Shown in pieces: positions 1 to 15,300 of a stretch of DNA of 64,000 nt. The stretch spans positions 124,001 to 188,000 of the forward strand of contig VXAZ01008026.1 of assembly GCA_013399875.1 (NCBI GenBank), written 5' to 3'. Within the stretch, counting starts at the first letter, position 1; every line of letters begins with the position of its first letter. The notes under the pieces were generated by a model. It was given only the letters and a program-made list of their open reading frames with translations, ran no database searches and was not told where the DNA came from. The translations under genes were made by a program, and so were the position numbers. The stretch is from Gymnorhina tibicen. Its lineage: Eukaryota; Chordata; Aves; Passeriformes; Artamidae.

Positions 1-49
1 CAACACAAGCTGAGTTCCACAGCATGCTGTGCAACACATGCTGGAAGTC

Positions 50-190
50 AGGAGGGACCTCTGGAGATCACCCAGTCCAACACCCCTGCACAAAGGAGGG
101 TCAGCTACAGCAGGTTTTTTAATTGCTTCACAGATGAAAACTTCACAGCCACTCTGAGGAACCTGTTCCAGTGTCTAACCAACCTCCAGA
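50..190 (-). mobile_element. CR1 LINE 3'-end fragment
   Basis: Reads as the reverse complement of an avian CR1 tail: ggagggacctctggagatca, cccagtccaacacccctgc, and acctgttccagtgt. It is old and degraded. It lies immediately 3' of CEP192 exon 32, in the following intron. Confidence 0.8.
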
Positions 191-237
191 AAAAAACATA
201 ATTACAGACATATAATTACTAATTATAGTTACAGTAC

Positions 238-379
238 CTGTCCAATTCCAAGCAGCGTCCAGGAGACTGCTGAAAGCCATCCTGATCACAAGTGGAATAT
301 CCGACCACAGAAAGGATAACCTTTTGCATATTTGCATAGAAAAGATGGATATCATTTGTCCCTCGTAGGACATCACATA
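238..379 (-). CDS. CEP192: CEP192 coding exon 32 (last exon in window)
   Basis: Codes residues 2032-2079: VCDVLRGTNDIHLFYANMQK, then VILSVVGY. The human equivalent is VYDLPQRPNDVQLFYGSMCK. Borders are atttttag|TATGTG and TTGGACAG|gtactg. A different frame over the same bases is longer as a simple ORF, but only this frame continues exon 31 and matches the family. Later exons lie left of the window. Confidence 0.9.
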
Positions 380-3300
380 CTAAAAATGAGAGTAATAGAG
401 CAATTCTAGTAAGAAAAATTCTGTAATACTCAGAAATTACACCACAGAGATTTAGGACATAGACCTCGTCAATAAACCATCAGCTAAGAAATCCTAGATG
501 ACTCCAAAACTACTTCCTGCAAGTTTAGTTATCAGGCGTACCTTAACACTAACATCAAATATAATATATAAATCTAAATACACACCAATTCTAAACTTTT
601 TATTATAAGATATAATAAATAGTATATATTAAAAAATAAATATTAAAAGATTATCGTATATTTTCCACCTTTATACAAATGCTATATACTAATTTGATTC
701 TATGCCAAATTAGAGTTAGGTTTTACTTTTCTCTCTAACACTGGCTGAACAACTTCAAAGGATACTCCAGAACCCAAGTATCTAATGTTCACTAGGATTT
801 CACCCTAACTAAAATGAATGATAAAAAAAATCTTTACTTTTCTAAGTAAAGACAATATACAATTCACAGGGAAAGAATCAGACCACATTTATTCAGGTGT
901 AGGAGCCTTAGAACAGTAAGTAATTCCATTTGTGAATATAACTAGTTCAAGAATAGGACCTGACAGTAAACTTGTTCATGACACTTTTGGGATTGAACAG
1001 TTGGGGGAGGTGCTTTAAGGACCCCTTTAAAATATACTGTATTCTTATTAATGAATTCCTTACTAACAAGCAGAAGAAAAAGTTATTAAATTTAGGAAGG
1101 AAAATAAATACATATTTTGGTGTCATCCAAGTTGTCTGCCTCTCAATTTTCAAATATATCTGTGTACAATAAACTGAATCTTTCTCAATAGTTAATAAGG
1201 CAAATACTTTCCAAATAAACTCAGCATTTTCAATGCTATAATATTTACACACTGGGGTTTCATGTGGCTAGGAGAAAAGTGCAGAAAATCACGTAAATAA
1301 ATAGGTACTGAATGAAAAAAGGCAAATTCTGTTGTGATGGGTTGACCCTGGCTGGATGCCAGCTGCCCACCAAAGCCATTCTATGACACCCCTCCTCAGC
1401 AGGACTGGGGAAAGAAAATACAACAAAACTTTGCTCAATACGACTGTTCAAATTCAGAATTTTTCTTCTACATTTATTAAAAAAAAAATAGTGAAAAAGT
1501 AACCAGGATTCAAGCCAAAAGCACATTTGTCCCATGAAAACAAGTATTAGATTTTTCTTTTAAGAAGTCATAGTCTTACCTTCTGTCACAAGCTGCTCCC
1601 CTTGAAATTCTTCATCAAATACAGCATTTCTCAATAAGCTGTCTTCTGGGATTATGCGTTTTTCTATCTCAGGTTTATACATCACAGCTCTGTTAGAGAT
1701 AAACAGGAGACATTAAATTAAACAGTACTAGAAACAACAAATTGAAAAGATTGGTAAGACTCATAAGAATCCAGCATAATTTTCACTTCATCATTTCTTG
1801 ACTACACCAAGCTCAAATCTGGGAGCATTCATTTAAAACTGAAGTCTTTTCACAGTCTTAAAATGGTTAAATAAATACCTGCTCTATTGCCGCAGAGTAA
1901 AACACTGAAAAAATGGTTACCATATGTTTGTCTTTCCATACTTGTTCTCTGCTGTCAGTCACACCTACCTAGATTTTTGATAAGTACATCAGGCATCTGA
2001 GTGATGTTTCAATCACCACAGGAAGCAGAAGAATGCTATTTTGGTTACAAGTGAAAGCCTTTTGAGAGGAAAAATTGACTAGTCAATGACAGAGCGGCAG
2101 CAGGTGCCAGCCAGCAGCAGGAACACAGAGCCAAGGAGCATGACTGCCAACAGAATAGAAAAGACTGGGAGGCACAGCGATATAAATAGTCCTGGGAAAA
2201 ATGGGAAGCTACAGGTCAGCAAGAGGAAATCTGGCACTCAGATAAGGTCAGAGCCATGGAGGAGGAAAGAATACCTCAGCACTACTAACTCTCGGGTCTA
2301 AGCTACCTACCAGGCTGTTGACTATATATAATTTTGGAGTAAGGAACTTGAGGCACAAGTTGGCAGATGAGGCAGAGTACTCATTTCACATTCCTGCCCC
2401 TAAGTCCCAAATCTCATTCTAGCACGATGTGGGAGTCCAGAGTGCGGGGAATATTTTCTGCCTGTTTTAAGGAGTTTAATCCCCTGAACAATCCCCCCCT
2501 TAGAGAATTCAGTCACTGCAAGAAATACGCACCTCCTTCAAGTTATCAAGGGGGATTTCAGAGAACCTTCCACCAAGAAACAACCAGCTAGACCACTATT
2601 TTCAAGAACCATATGCCAGCCTGCTGACTAATAAAATCAACAAGTCCTTTTGCTCACATAACAACATCCAGAATCTGAATTGAAAAAGTTTGCAATAATA
2701 CCTATGTAGTTTTACTGAGCTTCTAGATGGGTTTTCTGTTGATCTGTAGACCAAAACTGTTCCCTAACTACTTCAGCTCTTTAAGGAGGATTCCATGATA
2801 GTGAGCATTGCCTCACACAAAACAATTCATACAAAAATCAGGAACAAGCATCTTCTAAGATATCTAAAACAAGCCGGTTTCCTGTCAAGGTCAGGAACTC
2901 AGCTATTCCATGAGCTTTTGATTCAAAGTCATGCAGTTAAATTCAGCAGTGTTGGATAAGAATATACACAATGACTTTCACACGTTGTCAGGCAATGACG
3001 TTTAAAAGCAATAATGAAATAATGCTGTTTTGAAGTTTCGCACTGAATTATGATCATCAGCACCTTAGTGCTCTACCTAGTCTTAACATTCTGCATTATA
3101 CTGTACCCCACAGACAGCACAAGTCACAAGTGCCACTGATGTCACTGAAAGCAGAGTATGCCATTTCTGTGCGTTTGAGTATTACAAACTGAAATGCAGA
3201 ACAACATGGCTGCTGTTAAATATCAGCAAGGCATTTTCAATAAGTTTCCTTAGTGTGTCATGAGCATATGTGGATTTTATTTTTCTCATATACACATCTA

Positions 3301-6300
3301 CTCAAACGCATTCTTTGTCAACAGAATTCAGCAAACCAAGACATGAATCTTGTTCAAAACTTAATGCTCCTGGATTTCAGTACCATTCTTTTCATGAGCC
3401 TTTTCTTTAAAAATCAAAGTTACATACTCATTAGAAAGAGAGATACCAAGACAGAACATGGATCTCTTTCGATACAAAAAAGAAAACATTTCCCCAAAAC
3501 CCAACACACTTGAATTTAAGAAAGTTAAAATAGAATAAAATCCTTAACTAGAATTGTAGGTACAGTATGTAAGCAAAGCCATAAATGAACAACCCCCCAT
3601 CAACAACTTACAGATGCAAGACTTAATAGAGCTCTACCTATCATCACCGTCTTTTAGTTTGTTCTTGCTGTTTTTGGAAGCACGTTAAAACCATACCTGT
3701 GGCAGCACACACCTCTAGTTTTGACTTCTTATTAAACATCTGTCTGTTACAACAGCAAAGCACATCTTACCTGCGATACTGCTGCCTAGAAACTTCATCT
3801 CCCCAGAGAAACCATACTGTTGATACCAACATGCTTGTATGGAAGTCCTTTTCCATTGGATTCCATGTTACAGTAATCACCTGATAAAGTAAATAGACAA
3901 CATACTGAGGAAAAAGAAATCTTATTGTTCGTATTAATGTTTGGAATACAAGTCAACAGATTACTACAATACAAGTGAAACAGGACATAACAAAAATTAG
4001 GTGAGATTTTAATAAAGAACTAGTCAGACATTTTCATTGATGACATTTAATTTAAATTAATAAAATTTGCTCAGAATTAAGCACCGTACTTACTTCATGT
4101 GTTCCTTCTCTTAGTACAAACTTCTCTGGAGACACTGTCATAACCTGAGGATCCATCAGTGTTTTTGTCTGCAGGTCTGCCAAGCACAGCACTTTAACAT
4201 AGGCAGCCCGGGAACCTGTGTTTCTCACGTGGAAGGAAGCTTTCTGTAATCTTGCAGACAATGATCCTTCCAGTGTAACCATGAAGCTATCTGACAATTT
4301 TTTAACATTTTCTAAAATAATATTGCTTGTTCCTCCATATCCAGATAACGGTATCTGGGAGAGAAAAAAAACCCACCACCAAAAAAACAGTACTTCAAAT
4401 GAAGAAAGCTTCTTAGTAAGTAAAATTTATGTACAACTATGGCAAACTGTATAAAGAGTTACAGAAAAACAAATGAAAATGTTAAAAATGTGAACTGAAA
4501 AGCCCTTGCAAGAAATAGAAAAACCTAAATTTATTCAATCATTTTCAAGTTCACCTTCCAAGTTTGCGTAAGACCTACCTATAGAACAAGACAAGTTCAG
4601 ATTTTTTAACACTTCTACAGTTAAAATCTTAGGCTATTTTTAATATAGTACATAAAATATTTCATCCTTCACAAAGGAAAAAATTGCATGTAAAATTGAT
4701 ACTAATGTTCAAAGCATAAAATTTAGTGCCCATATGATTTTAACAAGTGTACAGATACCCATAATATATATCTTGAATTTTCAGGTTTTTGATAGAAACA
4801 GCTATTCAGTGCTACATTTTCAATAATTATGAAAAAAGTACATTTAAAATTACTAGAAGTTATGTTGGGACTCTTACAGTAAACTTAATTCCTGGCTTTG
4901 ATCGAATCCCCAGCTGTTTGATTTCCAGCTTTGCACAGCAGCAAGTTACTCGAGTAGGTGTAAACGTTAGGTAGATGTTAGTATCTTCTTTGGGATGGAT
5001 TTTGAGTTCCCAATTACTGGCTAAGCGTTCTTCTGATCCAAATATACTTTGCAGCTATAAAAACAAAGACATCAGAACTGAGTGACTGTAACAGGAAAAA
5101 ACGCAGCAGTAAAACTTACTACACTTGAAAGGAGGAATTAACTTCTGCAAACTCCACATTAACTCCATTGACAATGGCATATTTAAAGTTGTAATGCTGA
5201 ATATGCAATGAAAAAGACAGAGTCCAAGATACTTTATATTCCCACAATGAACATTTCAAGCCTCTCAGTTTAGAGTTTTTTGTCCTCAGTCCCCAACCTG
5301 TCAAGGCTGAATTTTATCACCACTATGTTAATTCTATCTCAGTGTAAGATTTTAGATAAAAAATTCTGAACGTTTGAGGGAAAAAGGGGATGTAAGTCAA
5401 TGCAGGTTACATAACAAAAAGACCCATTAGCCATGGTAATTCCTAAAGGCTGATTCCAGTTTTTCTATCCTCATCTAGACTCCCTCCTGCAAGAAGGGCC
5501 ACTGATGGATCACTCCACCAAGTACTGACTCTGTTGTGATACAGCAGCTTAGAGAGCTGTAAACTGAGCTCCAGTTTGCTGCAGCACTCTTATTTCAGCT
5601 GCTCCCAAGGTTGCCAGTGAAGCTTAAGCTCTGCTACCACATTCACCTTGGCAGTCTCAAAACAAATACACAGCCTACTAACACTTCAGGGCAAAAATAT
5701 TTTCATTATAAACATAGCCTGGTAACTGTCATAAACACTAAAGAGAAATTTTAATGACAGCCACCTGAAAGGAGTCTTGATCCTGGCCTTTTATCAACAA
5801 TCTTAAATGCTGGGTCACAGATGGAGAGTCATTTCTTAGAGTTAACTTCTTCTCTCTGAAAAATACATTTGGTTAGATTTTACAGCAAGTACAAATTAAC
5901 TGCATATATTTATTCATGGAAACAATGAAACTGGGACAGTCAATTTTGAAGTAATTTAATGGAAAAAAATTCACTTTTTGGAACAATAGAGTATGTTAGA
6001 TAGCAGGTTATTTCTGTATTGTCAAACTTACACACCCTACACTGTTATATACCACAACATACGAATACTCATGTAGCAAAACAATCCCCAAATACATACA
6101 TATATATATATATGTATATTTAAAAAAAAAAAAATCTATCTCTATCTTTTCTGAAGTTCAAAACTGTACTTAACAGCCTGAAGTTTGAAAGCAACCAGCA
6201 ACTGTATCAATATAAAAAGTCCTTTAAAATCCCCACTTAAGGACACAGTTATGATGAGACTATCCAGAGGCAGTTATGCGGAAACAAAGTCTTGTGAGAA

Positions 6301-9300
6301 GTCTGGCCCAGATTCACTGGAACAGTTGTAAAGAGCTAAATTCAGGATAACTCTTCCTTTTCATGTACTTCTCAATATAATAGCAACACCGAAAGTTATG
6401 GTTACTTGACAGAATCAGGTTAACCAAAAAATAAGTTTCTTTTCTCTGTGATACATCCTAGCACTGACCAGGCTTCTGGTACTCAGAGCTTTCCTCAGCA
6501 GAGGTGGGAAACATCTCCAGCAAGAGCAAGAGCCTTTGTCATTTTAACACGTCAAAAAACATTGACAGATGAATTTGACAAGCCCTAAAACTGCTAAAAC
6601 ACAAGAGAATAGATCATGCAGTTGGAATCAAAGAGGAGGACAGAGAGAGCAAAGACTCTCCCTATCAACACTGGCAGACACTCTTTTGTACTCTGTTGAA
6701 ACCATAATTATAGAAATAATTTCAGCTTCCTAAAAACAAGGGTTCATCAAAACTGTTCTACAGGAGGAACAGAAAATAAAAAGATAGCAGCATACAGGAA
6801 AGAAGCAGTAATTCCCAAACACCAAATAACCAGGACTACTGTAAGAAGCACGCTACCTTAACAAACCAGAAAAACAGAAATACAGCTATCAGAAACAGTT
6901 CTTGGCTACAAACACGGATTGCTTTTAAACCCCTGGAAACATCATTAGATTCCTCAAAAAGCTCAGTATCAACCAACAGTGGATTAGTCCTTCAAGTAAT
7001 AATTACTAGAAGTTCAGAGATCTGCAAAACTTGCAGACTTCACATATAAAAGAAGCAAAGAATATCCTAAAAATTATGAACAGTTTCACTAAAGCATAGA
7101 ATACTGAACCTGTAAACTTGAAACTAAAAAAGTGTGGACAAGAAGTAGTCTGAAGGATAAAGTAATTCATAATTAGGGACAAAACAGATTCTCCATCACT
7201 AGAAGTTTTAACATTGAAACACATTCAAATCAATTAAGGGATGTTCAACAGTTTATGCTATTCAGATGGTAAAATTACATTACACAGACTGGATTCTGTT
7301 AGTTGTAATGGATGAGATGAAGTATAATTTATCTCTCGCAAGAGATAGGTATCAAAAGAACCAACAGAATTTTTCTGTCAACTTAGTTGAAAAATACTTT
7401 TCTCCTCATTTCTACTTACATGACATACTAAGCTTACAGAACCAGATATTCTAATGATAACTAAAAAGTCCTCGAGAATACACAAAGCTCAAACAAGATC
7501 AGTTTGTTTCCAAAATTTTCTTGCAAGAAAAATAATATACTGCTTCTTTCACTTGAGGCATAGAACAAGTCACTGTGAATTATCAACGTGAATAGGAAAT
7601 TTTACTTCAAATAAGTGCAATATAAAATACTTGATATTCTGTATGAACAGCTGTCCCACTTATACTTACACTGATGATCCAAGTGATACTGCTCCCCAGG
7701 CAACGAACTGCTTGTTGGAGAGGATGGGTGGAATGTCTGAGCACCCAGCAGCTGTAGACACAGGTCTGTTTTTCCCAGATTCCACCTCACCTTTTATCAT
7801 CACTTCATACTGAGGCCCAGATGGCAGCACAAGGATTTTCAAAATACTTTAAAAATAAATAAATAAATTTAAATCCCGCAACAGAACAAGATTAGCTGAT
7901 GAAATCAAAACATAACTGAAAAAAAATCAGACAGGCATTTTCAAAACTACCCTCTCAAGGGGAATATACAAATACTTTCATTTTATTACAAAGGCCAGCT
8001 TTACACATAGCAAAATTTAAATCCTTTGGGCTGTAAATACACATGCTTCATGTACCTCACACAGTTTTCTGAAGTATTTCATCTGGAAATTATTCAGATA
8101 AATATTTCAGAGACTACAGCTCAGCGAAGTATTTTTTGTCCATACTAATTTCTAATTACTTTGGCAGACTAATTTTAGAAAGAAACAAAGTCTGGCTGTA
8201 GATTAAAGAGACGCCTTTTGAACGCCTTGAGAAATTTCATTGAATTTTTACAGGTATGAGATACTCAGGTGCATCAAGGAAGGAAATCTAGCTTTTAAAT
8301 TATAGGCTGAAGCATTTGCTATAGCACAGACACACTTCAAGTCAAGAACAAAACTGAAGAACCTCCATTCTAGCTGTCAGTGAATCCCTATGAGGCCTGC
8401 TGACAAAGCCCTGAATCCCATCAGCAGGGAACATGGAGCCTGGTTACCACCTCAGTTAGTTTATTAGTCTTTTGGCAGCACTTCGACATAGACTACAAAG
8501 TTTCCAATCCTCCTGAGTACCTCAAGCCTGTAAAAATTCAACCTATCCAATAGGATCATACCGTCACTAGCACAGAACTTCTCATTGTTTAATTTAAATG
8601 CACTGGAGAGGCTTTGTTAAGCTAGATACTGAAGTTGAACATATTTTGAAGATACTCCTTTGTCCGTTCTTGCTCTATCACAGCAGAAACTGGAAAATAT
8701 GTAACAAGAGAGGAAAGCCTGCTCTGGATAAATGAGTGAGACCTTTGTCATTGCCAAAAACTCTCACATGACATCTTAATGGTCACTTGAACCAATCAAG
8801 TTTATTTTGCAGAATGAAGTTCAACAGGTGCTAATGAGCAAAAACTACGAATGCTTCTTCCATCTGCAAAAGGCACATGTACATTGGTGTTGTACAGAAC
8901 AAACTTTTAACAGATTACAGCAGACAAAAGAATACTCATGATCCCGATCTGTTCTTGAGTTTTTTCACACGTAAAATAGAAATAACATTTCCCTTGCCTC
9001 AGCAGAGATAAAGAGGGAAGCAACTGAAGGGGCTGCTGAAGGTAAGTATTTCAAAGCTTTGTTGCACTTTAGAAATAACTATAAAGCCCATATAAAGGGC
9101 TTTGGGGACTTACTCCATTTGTTTACACTAAACAAGTCTTAGAATATGGGAAATATTTCTTGATGGGAAATATTACCTATTCATTCAGCTATACATACCT
9201 GAAGAGGCAGATAATCTGTAGAAAAGGTGAACCTTAACAAAAATCCTTTTGTAATGGATGAGAATTCTCATGAAAACAACTGAAGACAAAGTCTCTCATA

Positions 9301-12300
9301 TGGGTAAAACTTTCAATTTGTTCATTACTTTAAGGTCAAAAGTAGTTCAGTTTAACACATGCAGCACAGAATCAGTTATATTACCTTTCTGTAGTTGTTA
9401 TGCTTTTTGGAAAAAACTGGACAGTCACTACTTGTTCTTCTCCAGGAAAAAGGAAAAGGCCTTCAGGTTCAACAGCAAAGCAGCTGTCCTGATCTGACAT
9501 CTGAAAGCAGGCAAGGGCAAAAGGGAAGGTTAGCTACCTATTTTAAGGGATTAAACATTTCTACAACATGTAATACAATTTGGTTGTGCACCTGTTGTAC
9601 ATGCAGTTCAGACAATTTGAATACACCTGGAGTCTTCAAAATTTTATCAATTAACACCCAGTATCATCACTTAATGCAACATTGGTGATAGGAGTCATAT
9701 ATCCTATTTCCATGGTCTCTGTTCGTAGAAATGATGGGCTAACAAACCTCTTTTTATAAAATGGAGCCAACTGCTCCTTCTGTTGACTTTGAAATGCTAG
9801 TTGCAAATGTGTTTTGTTGTCTTTCAGTCTGGAACCATATTTTCCATGGATTTGCAAGAAGGTCAAGTAAAGACATTGCATATCTGAAAAGAACTCACTT
9901 TGTATTTGAGTTGGCAAGATGGACACTGAAAACTAACGCAGCTTTGTTAGAAAATACAGATGTTTCCCAATGTTAATATTCATCTTTGCCCTAAGGAGGC
10001 TTTACTCTACCAGCTAACGAACACCTTCTGTGCAGCACTACTTTTACATATAACAAATATTTTTGTTAAAATTTAGTAAAAATTATAAAGGTATGTTTGC
10101 TAAAACAAATATAACTGAAGCTGAGCAAAAGAACACCCATATGCTTCTTCCAAAAATGTAAGCTAATCTCTTTGCCATCTTTCATTCCCTTTACATAAAC
10201 TTGTAAAGCTTTTGTCAAACCGCAGAGCTGAGCTAAAATCCCAAGGCCCAGCTCTAGTTTCAATACCATACGAACAGCACAAAAATCATGATTTCAAGAG
10301 GGAAAAACCAACCTACCTCAATTTTCAAATATACACTAATGTTTCCAGCATTTTTCAATGGCAGCTGCTGCTTGACTGTTGAACCCACACTAGTAGACAG
10401 ATGTATTTTCTGTAAAAATTAGGTAAGTGTATATGTTTATATATATATATACATAATAAAACCAAACATTACAAAAGTAGAAGGCTAGGAGAAGCAAACT
10501 GTTCTTGAAACACACTTTGTAAATATACACACACCTGTAAGTCCTTTGGAGCATGTATCCTTGCTGTTCCAGCTCTTGCTCGGAGAGAAATACTTTTAAT
10601 GACAGTGCTAGGTCCTGGACTATCCACTTCCACGTCCACTCTCGCCAAGAACTCATCTGCCGGACCCAAGGAATCTAGGAACAATTTCATGAGTAACAAA
10701 AGCAAGCAAGTCTTCCAGCAGCAAAGGCCATTCCTATGGATGCACATCTCACTTCAGCTTCTCTTCAATCTCAACATATTCGTGTGATGATAATAACAGA
10801 ACTCGCTCATTACTCCTGCAACACCTTTTTCCTCTTTCAAATACAGCCTTGCAGGACCTTATTTAAGAGTTTTACCTTTTCATCAAATGTGACTGAAATT
10901 GTCACTAATGCAAACAAAAAACCCCATCCTACCACACTAGCCAAACTAGTTGATACATGTGCTATTTTCTATTCAGGAAGCCAGAGCAATTCAGAGGTTT
11001 CTTCACATTTATTATCTATTTTGCAACTAAAGCAATGTTTTCTTAACTGACGGTTTAATGCCCTCAGTAAAAGGAGTAACACAAATTCCGCGCATCTTGA
11101 AGTACAAATTTTGTACAGCTATATACTGAACTATAAGTGTCCCTGGTAACACATAAAGGATTAAGACATAGAGGCATTCAGTCTCCTACAGTTACTCAAA
11201 ATTAATGTGATACCTGAAATATTAGTGCACACAAATCAAACATGGTTTCAAGTTTGCAGTCTGTCCTGCAATTCTAATACATGTATACATTAAAAGTCAA
11301 ATCTGTTTCAGTTGAAATGAAAATCAAATTACTATACCTGAAGAAGAAATTTGTTTCTTAGGTGCATGAAACAGAACCCAAACTGTTACAGTTTCAGGAT
11401 CCTGAAAAAGAAATTTGTTGACTCATCTTACGGGGAGAGAATTATTAAGAGGAACCAACAAACAAACAAAACACCCAAAAAACCCAAACAAAACTGCTTA
11501 AAAAGGTACACTCACCAAAAATCATTACTATGAACTCACATATTCAGCACTGTCAGTTCAGACAGCAAGTAAAAAGAAGAATCGGCCAACTACAAACTAC
11601 TCACTTGGCCATCATAGCTTGCATGTATCACATGATTTACAACTGATGGAGCTGCTGTCTGAGAAACTGCATCCATTTGTTCATTAGAAGTGTTAACCGG
11701 TTCCTTGGAAAAGGTGAAGCACCGCCAGGCTACTGCATTCTGTCAAAAAGAAAAAGAAGTATTACAACCATTAAATCTCTTATGGTCACTAACAGCAATG
11801 CTGACAAAACTGAGAAATGCAAGACAAGTTTTGAATGATCCAAGTAGTTTGGAAAAAAATAATCAAGAATTAGCCTGTAGTTTTGGTAAGTATATGATAA
11901 TCCAGCAAACCCTCAAAAAAAATTAGGAAATTCTTTTGCAGCAAAAGGGGACAAGCAAAGTCTGGTTATCTTAAGCCTTCAAGAAGTTTGGCTGTTCAAG
12001 ACCAAACATCACTGGTCCTAAAGACAACCTGATTCACCTTAACTTAAGGCCAGTCCTTTCTTGTTCCCCTGCATAAGGAAACAAGGCCAGCTCTTCCCAC
12101 AGCACAAATCAGCAGCAATCCCAGCTTAGCCAAAAACCTGAAAACTGCATTGCCAGAGATGCAGAGAAGACGACACTGTAGCCTCTCAGACAGGCTATTA
12201 TCTAGTGTGAGACAAACCAGATAGAGAGAAGAGTCCTGCTCTTGCTCCTGCAGAGGAAGAGGGAATATGTTAAACTTGCTAGTAGCAAGCTTGGCTGCTT

Positions 12301-15300
12301 GTTTGAACAGTCAGCTGTTCCATTTGAATAGTGGAATATGTCTCCAGTTCCTCAGAGAGAAGAGGGAAGTTTCTCCAGCTTCTCAGAGCAAGGTTTAGGC
12401 AACACAACCTTTTTCCTATCTGCTGCCCTGTGCTACCAAAGCAAGCATCAGAGGCGGAATCCCATGGCTAGGCTATAAAAAGTAACCAACAGAGGTGAAA
12501 CGAAACACCACACCTATCCCAGAAGCATTTCTGTTGGTGCCATTACAGCAGAATCAGATTACCACCCTGCAAATACTATTTATTTCCTAACTAACAAAAG
12601 ACTTCTCAGGAACCTTACATCTACTGTCCAAGATATATTTCTTAATGACAGGTAACATAAAGTGTTTGGTTATTAAAATTCAGTATCACAAGATGTTAAC
12701 TCTCACATACAGGAAGTTTACTGTACTTACTGCATTAATAATAAGTCTAATTGGCACAAAAGCATGGGTTTTGTTGATAAGTTTTAGGGGAAGAGCCTTC
12801 CAACTGCCAGAAGTCAAGTCACCAAAATCCAGGGAATCTCCTTTTCCAGTTTCCACCTGGTTTTAAGGAAAGCAGAACTTAGGAGAAAGGAAAACCTTCA
12901 AAACACACTACCCTACAAAAGCACCAGGAAAGAAAGGATGTTATTCACCTATTCTATCCTCTTAATGCTATATCCACATATAATACAAACCTCCTACCAG
13001 CAGTAGGAGGAGTCTAAGAATCATGTTTTCTTTGATATTAGAAGGGGTTACAGCCAATTGCTTATCTCGCATGCATTCTGCCTCAATCAGTGAAGCCAAT
13101 CAGTGCAATGTTCATCCACCAAAATCCAGCACACAATCAAATTATTTTTAATAATATAATTCAAATTAAAAGTAAGTTTAAACCATGATTATTGCTAGCA
13201 AGTAAGAAATGCCAGTTTTGGATAGTTAAAAAGTCATTTTAGCAAGTTACAAGTTAAGAAAATAACTAAGGGGCCGTTAGTTTTTGCTAGCTTAAAAACA
13301 TTTAGGTGTCATGATCTGCAGCAAAATACAGCTTTTATTTGGTACTTTTTCCAATCTCAAGAATGTAACAAGACATGCAGAGATTGAGTATAGGGTTTAA
13401 TTTTAATTTGAATATGACACAAGTTTGAACTATATACAATGAAGAACATGGAGAAAGGACTATATGTAAAAGAATTAAAAAATGCATTAAAATAAATAAA
13501 AATTTATGGAAGAAGCATTAAAAATTACATCCATTCATGTGCATTCATTACTTCCAAACACATACTTAGCCCGAAGCAAGTTAAAAGACCACCTTAAATG
13601 AAAAAAATATATATTAGCTGTGCCTGATGACTGAAAATTTTACATTCATCAACCATGTCACAAACTACCACGTAATTTGTTCAGGCACCTCCAAAAGTAT
13701 CATCAAGCCTTTTTCTTCCTGTCCATACTCTTAAATCTAGGACTACATGAAGGCAGATTTCATTCTTCATGTCACACTGTCTCCCACCTAGTTGTTCTTC
13801 ATGAAAAGACACAAGACAAAAGCGTTTTACACATCCACTTCTAATTAGTCCAAAAAAAGAAAGTATTCTCTACAATCATAAACAAGCTAGAGGTAGTAAG
13901 AAACCAAGGCAAAGCCTACTTGATGTAAAAAATAAAGAAACCCTTACAACTGGAAACAAATGCTTTTTGTTACATTTAATGCCCAGTCCAACACAGCAGA
14001 TACCCAGAAAGCATGAGATGGTTAAGGTCTCGTCCAGTCTTTCAATAATGAAAAAATAATGTATTTTAACTTACTCTTTTCACACAGAATCCTTCATTTC
14101 CAGATAGGTGCTTTTCCACCACTGAAACTTCCCAGAGAGCAATAAGTTTCTCAAATTTTTTCTTATATTCCCATGTAAAACATATGAAATTCCAGGTTTC
14201 TTCGAGGAAAAACCTTGCAATCCTCTTATTTTCCAGTGTCATTAAACGATTCGTAAAATTGCAACAACAACAAAAGACCCACAATAAGCAGCTACTTACT
14301 TCTAAATTAGGATGTTCAGCGACTGCTGTCAGAACTACCCTGCTTGCCAAAGCTTCTGACTGAACGACTGTCTCGGCATCTGCAGAAACTGGCCAAGATG
14401 AAACATTGAGGATACACTGGAAGATCCCCGAATGGGAAGGTAAGAAAAGTATTTTCAGGTCGTTGGTAGAGTAGGACCCTACGATGGTTTTGTTCTTGAA
14501 AACCAGACATTGATATTTCATAGGATCCATCTGAAAAAAAAAATACCTGTCATTTTCAATAGGCCTTTTACCAGAAAACATTTCCTTTCCAAATACCACA
14601 TTTATCCAGCACCACTGCTTAACACAGATGTTTTGTATATATTTTTCCTCCATTTAATTAATGCGTCTTCATATCCATGGCCTATTTCCATCCCACTCAA
14701 CTGCAGGCCTTTTCTTTTAATTTAAACAGAGAAGTCAGCCTGAAAATTGCTGAGGTTTCTTTCCACCATCTAGTGAAAGACTGACACTGGGAAAATTAAT
14801 TAATAAGTAAAACCCTGACTTTTGAGGAAGAACAGCAGTGTATCTAAGAGTTGACTGAAAAAAATTGGTTTTAATCACACTGTGCAAACAAATGCGTAGA
14901 TTTATTCATGGAAACAACTGTAAAGCAATTTCATTTAAAAAATCACCTCTTGATACAACAGAAGAATTGCTTGTTACAGGAGCTGCATAAAAGCCCCATG
15001 ACACTGATTAGAAAATTATGCAACAAATCATTATTCTCATATACACATATTATATATATATATACAAACACACAGAATTGTGGCTTGATGTTCTTTAAAG
15101 AGGAAACATTCTGAGAAAACAAGATCAAAACCAGAAATCATACTCCTGGAAAGACATGTGCTGCATCCGCTGGAAAAGTTTACCTAAGGAGGGATGTGAT
15201 CAGGATTTCTAAGACTTACAAGCTGCAATATTTAAAGCGAATCACTGTCTGCTATTCCTCAGTAATATGGACCAAATAAAAACAGCAAGAACCATATGTA

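Noticed and set aside
3771..3884. Plus-strand frames overlapping CEP192 exons (also at 4,218, 9,258 and 15,801)
   Set aside because: They are shadows of minus-strand exons or intronic chance ORFs. None has independent support.
14066..14299. Extension of CEP192 exon 19 as a longer open frame
   Set aside because: Homology to CEP192 stops exactly at the gtaagt donor at 14,299. The extension reads as intron.
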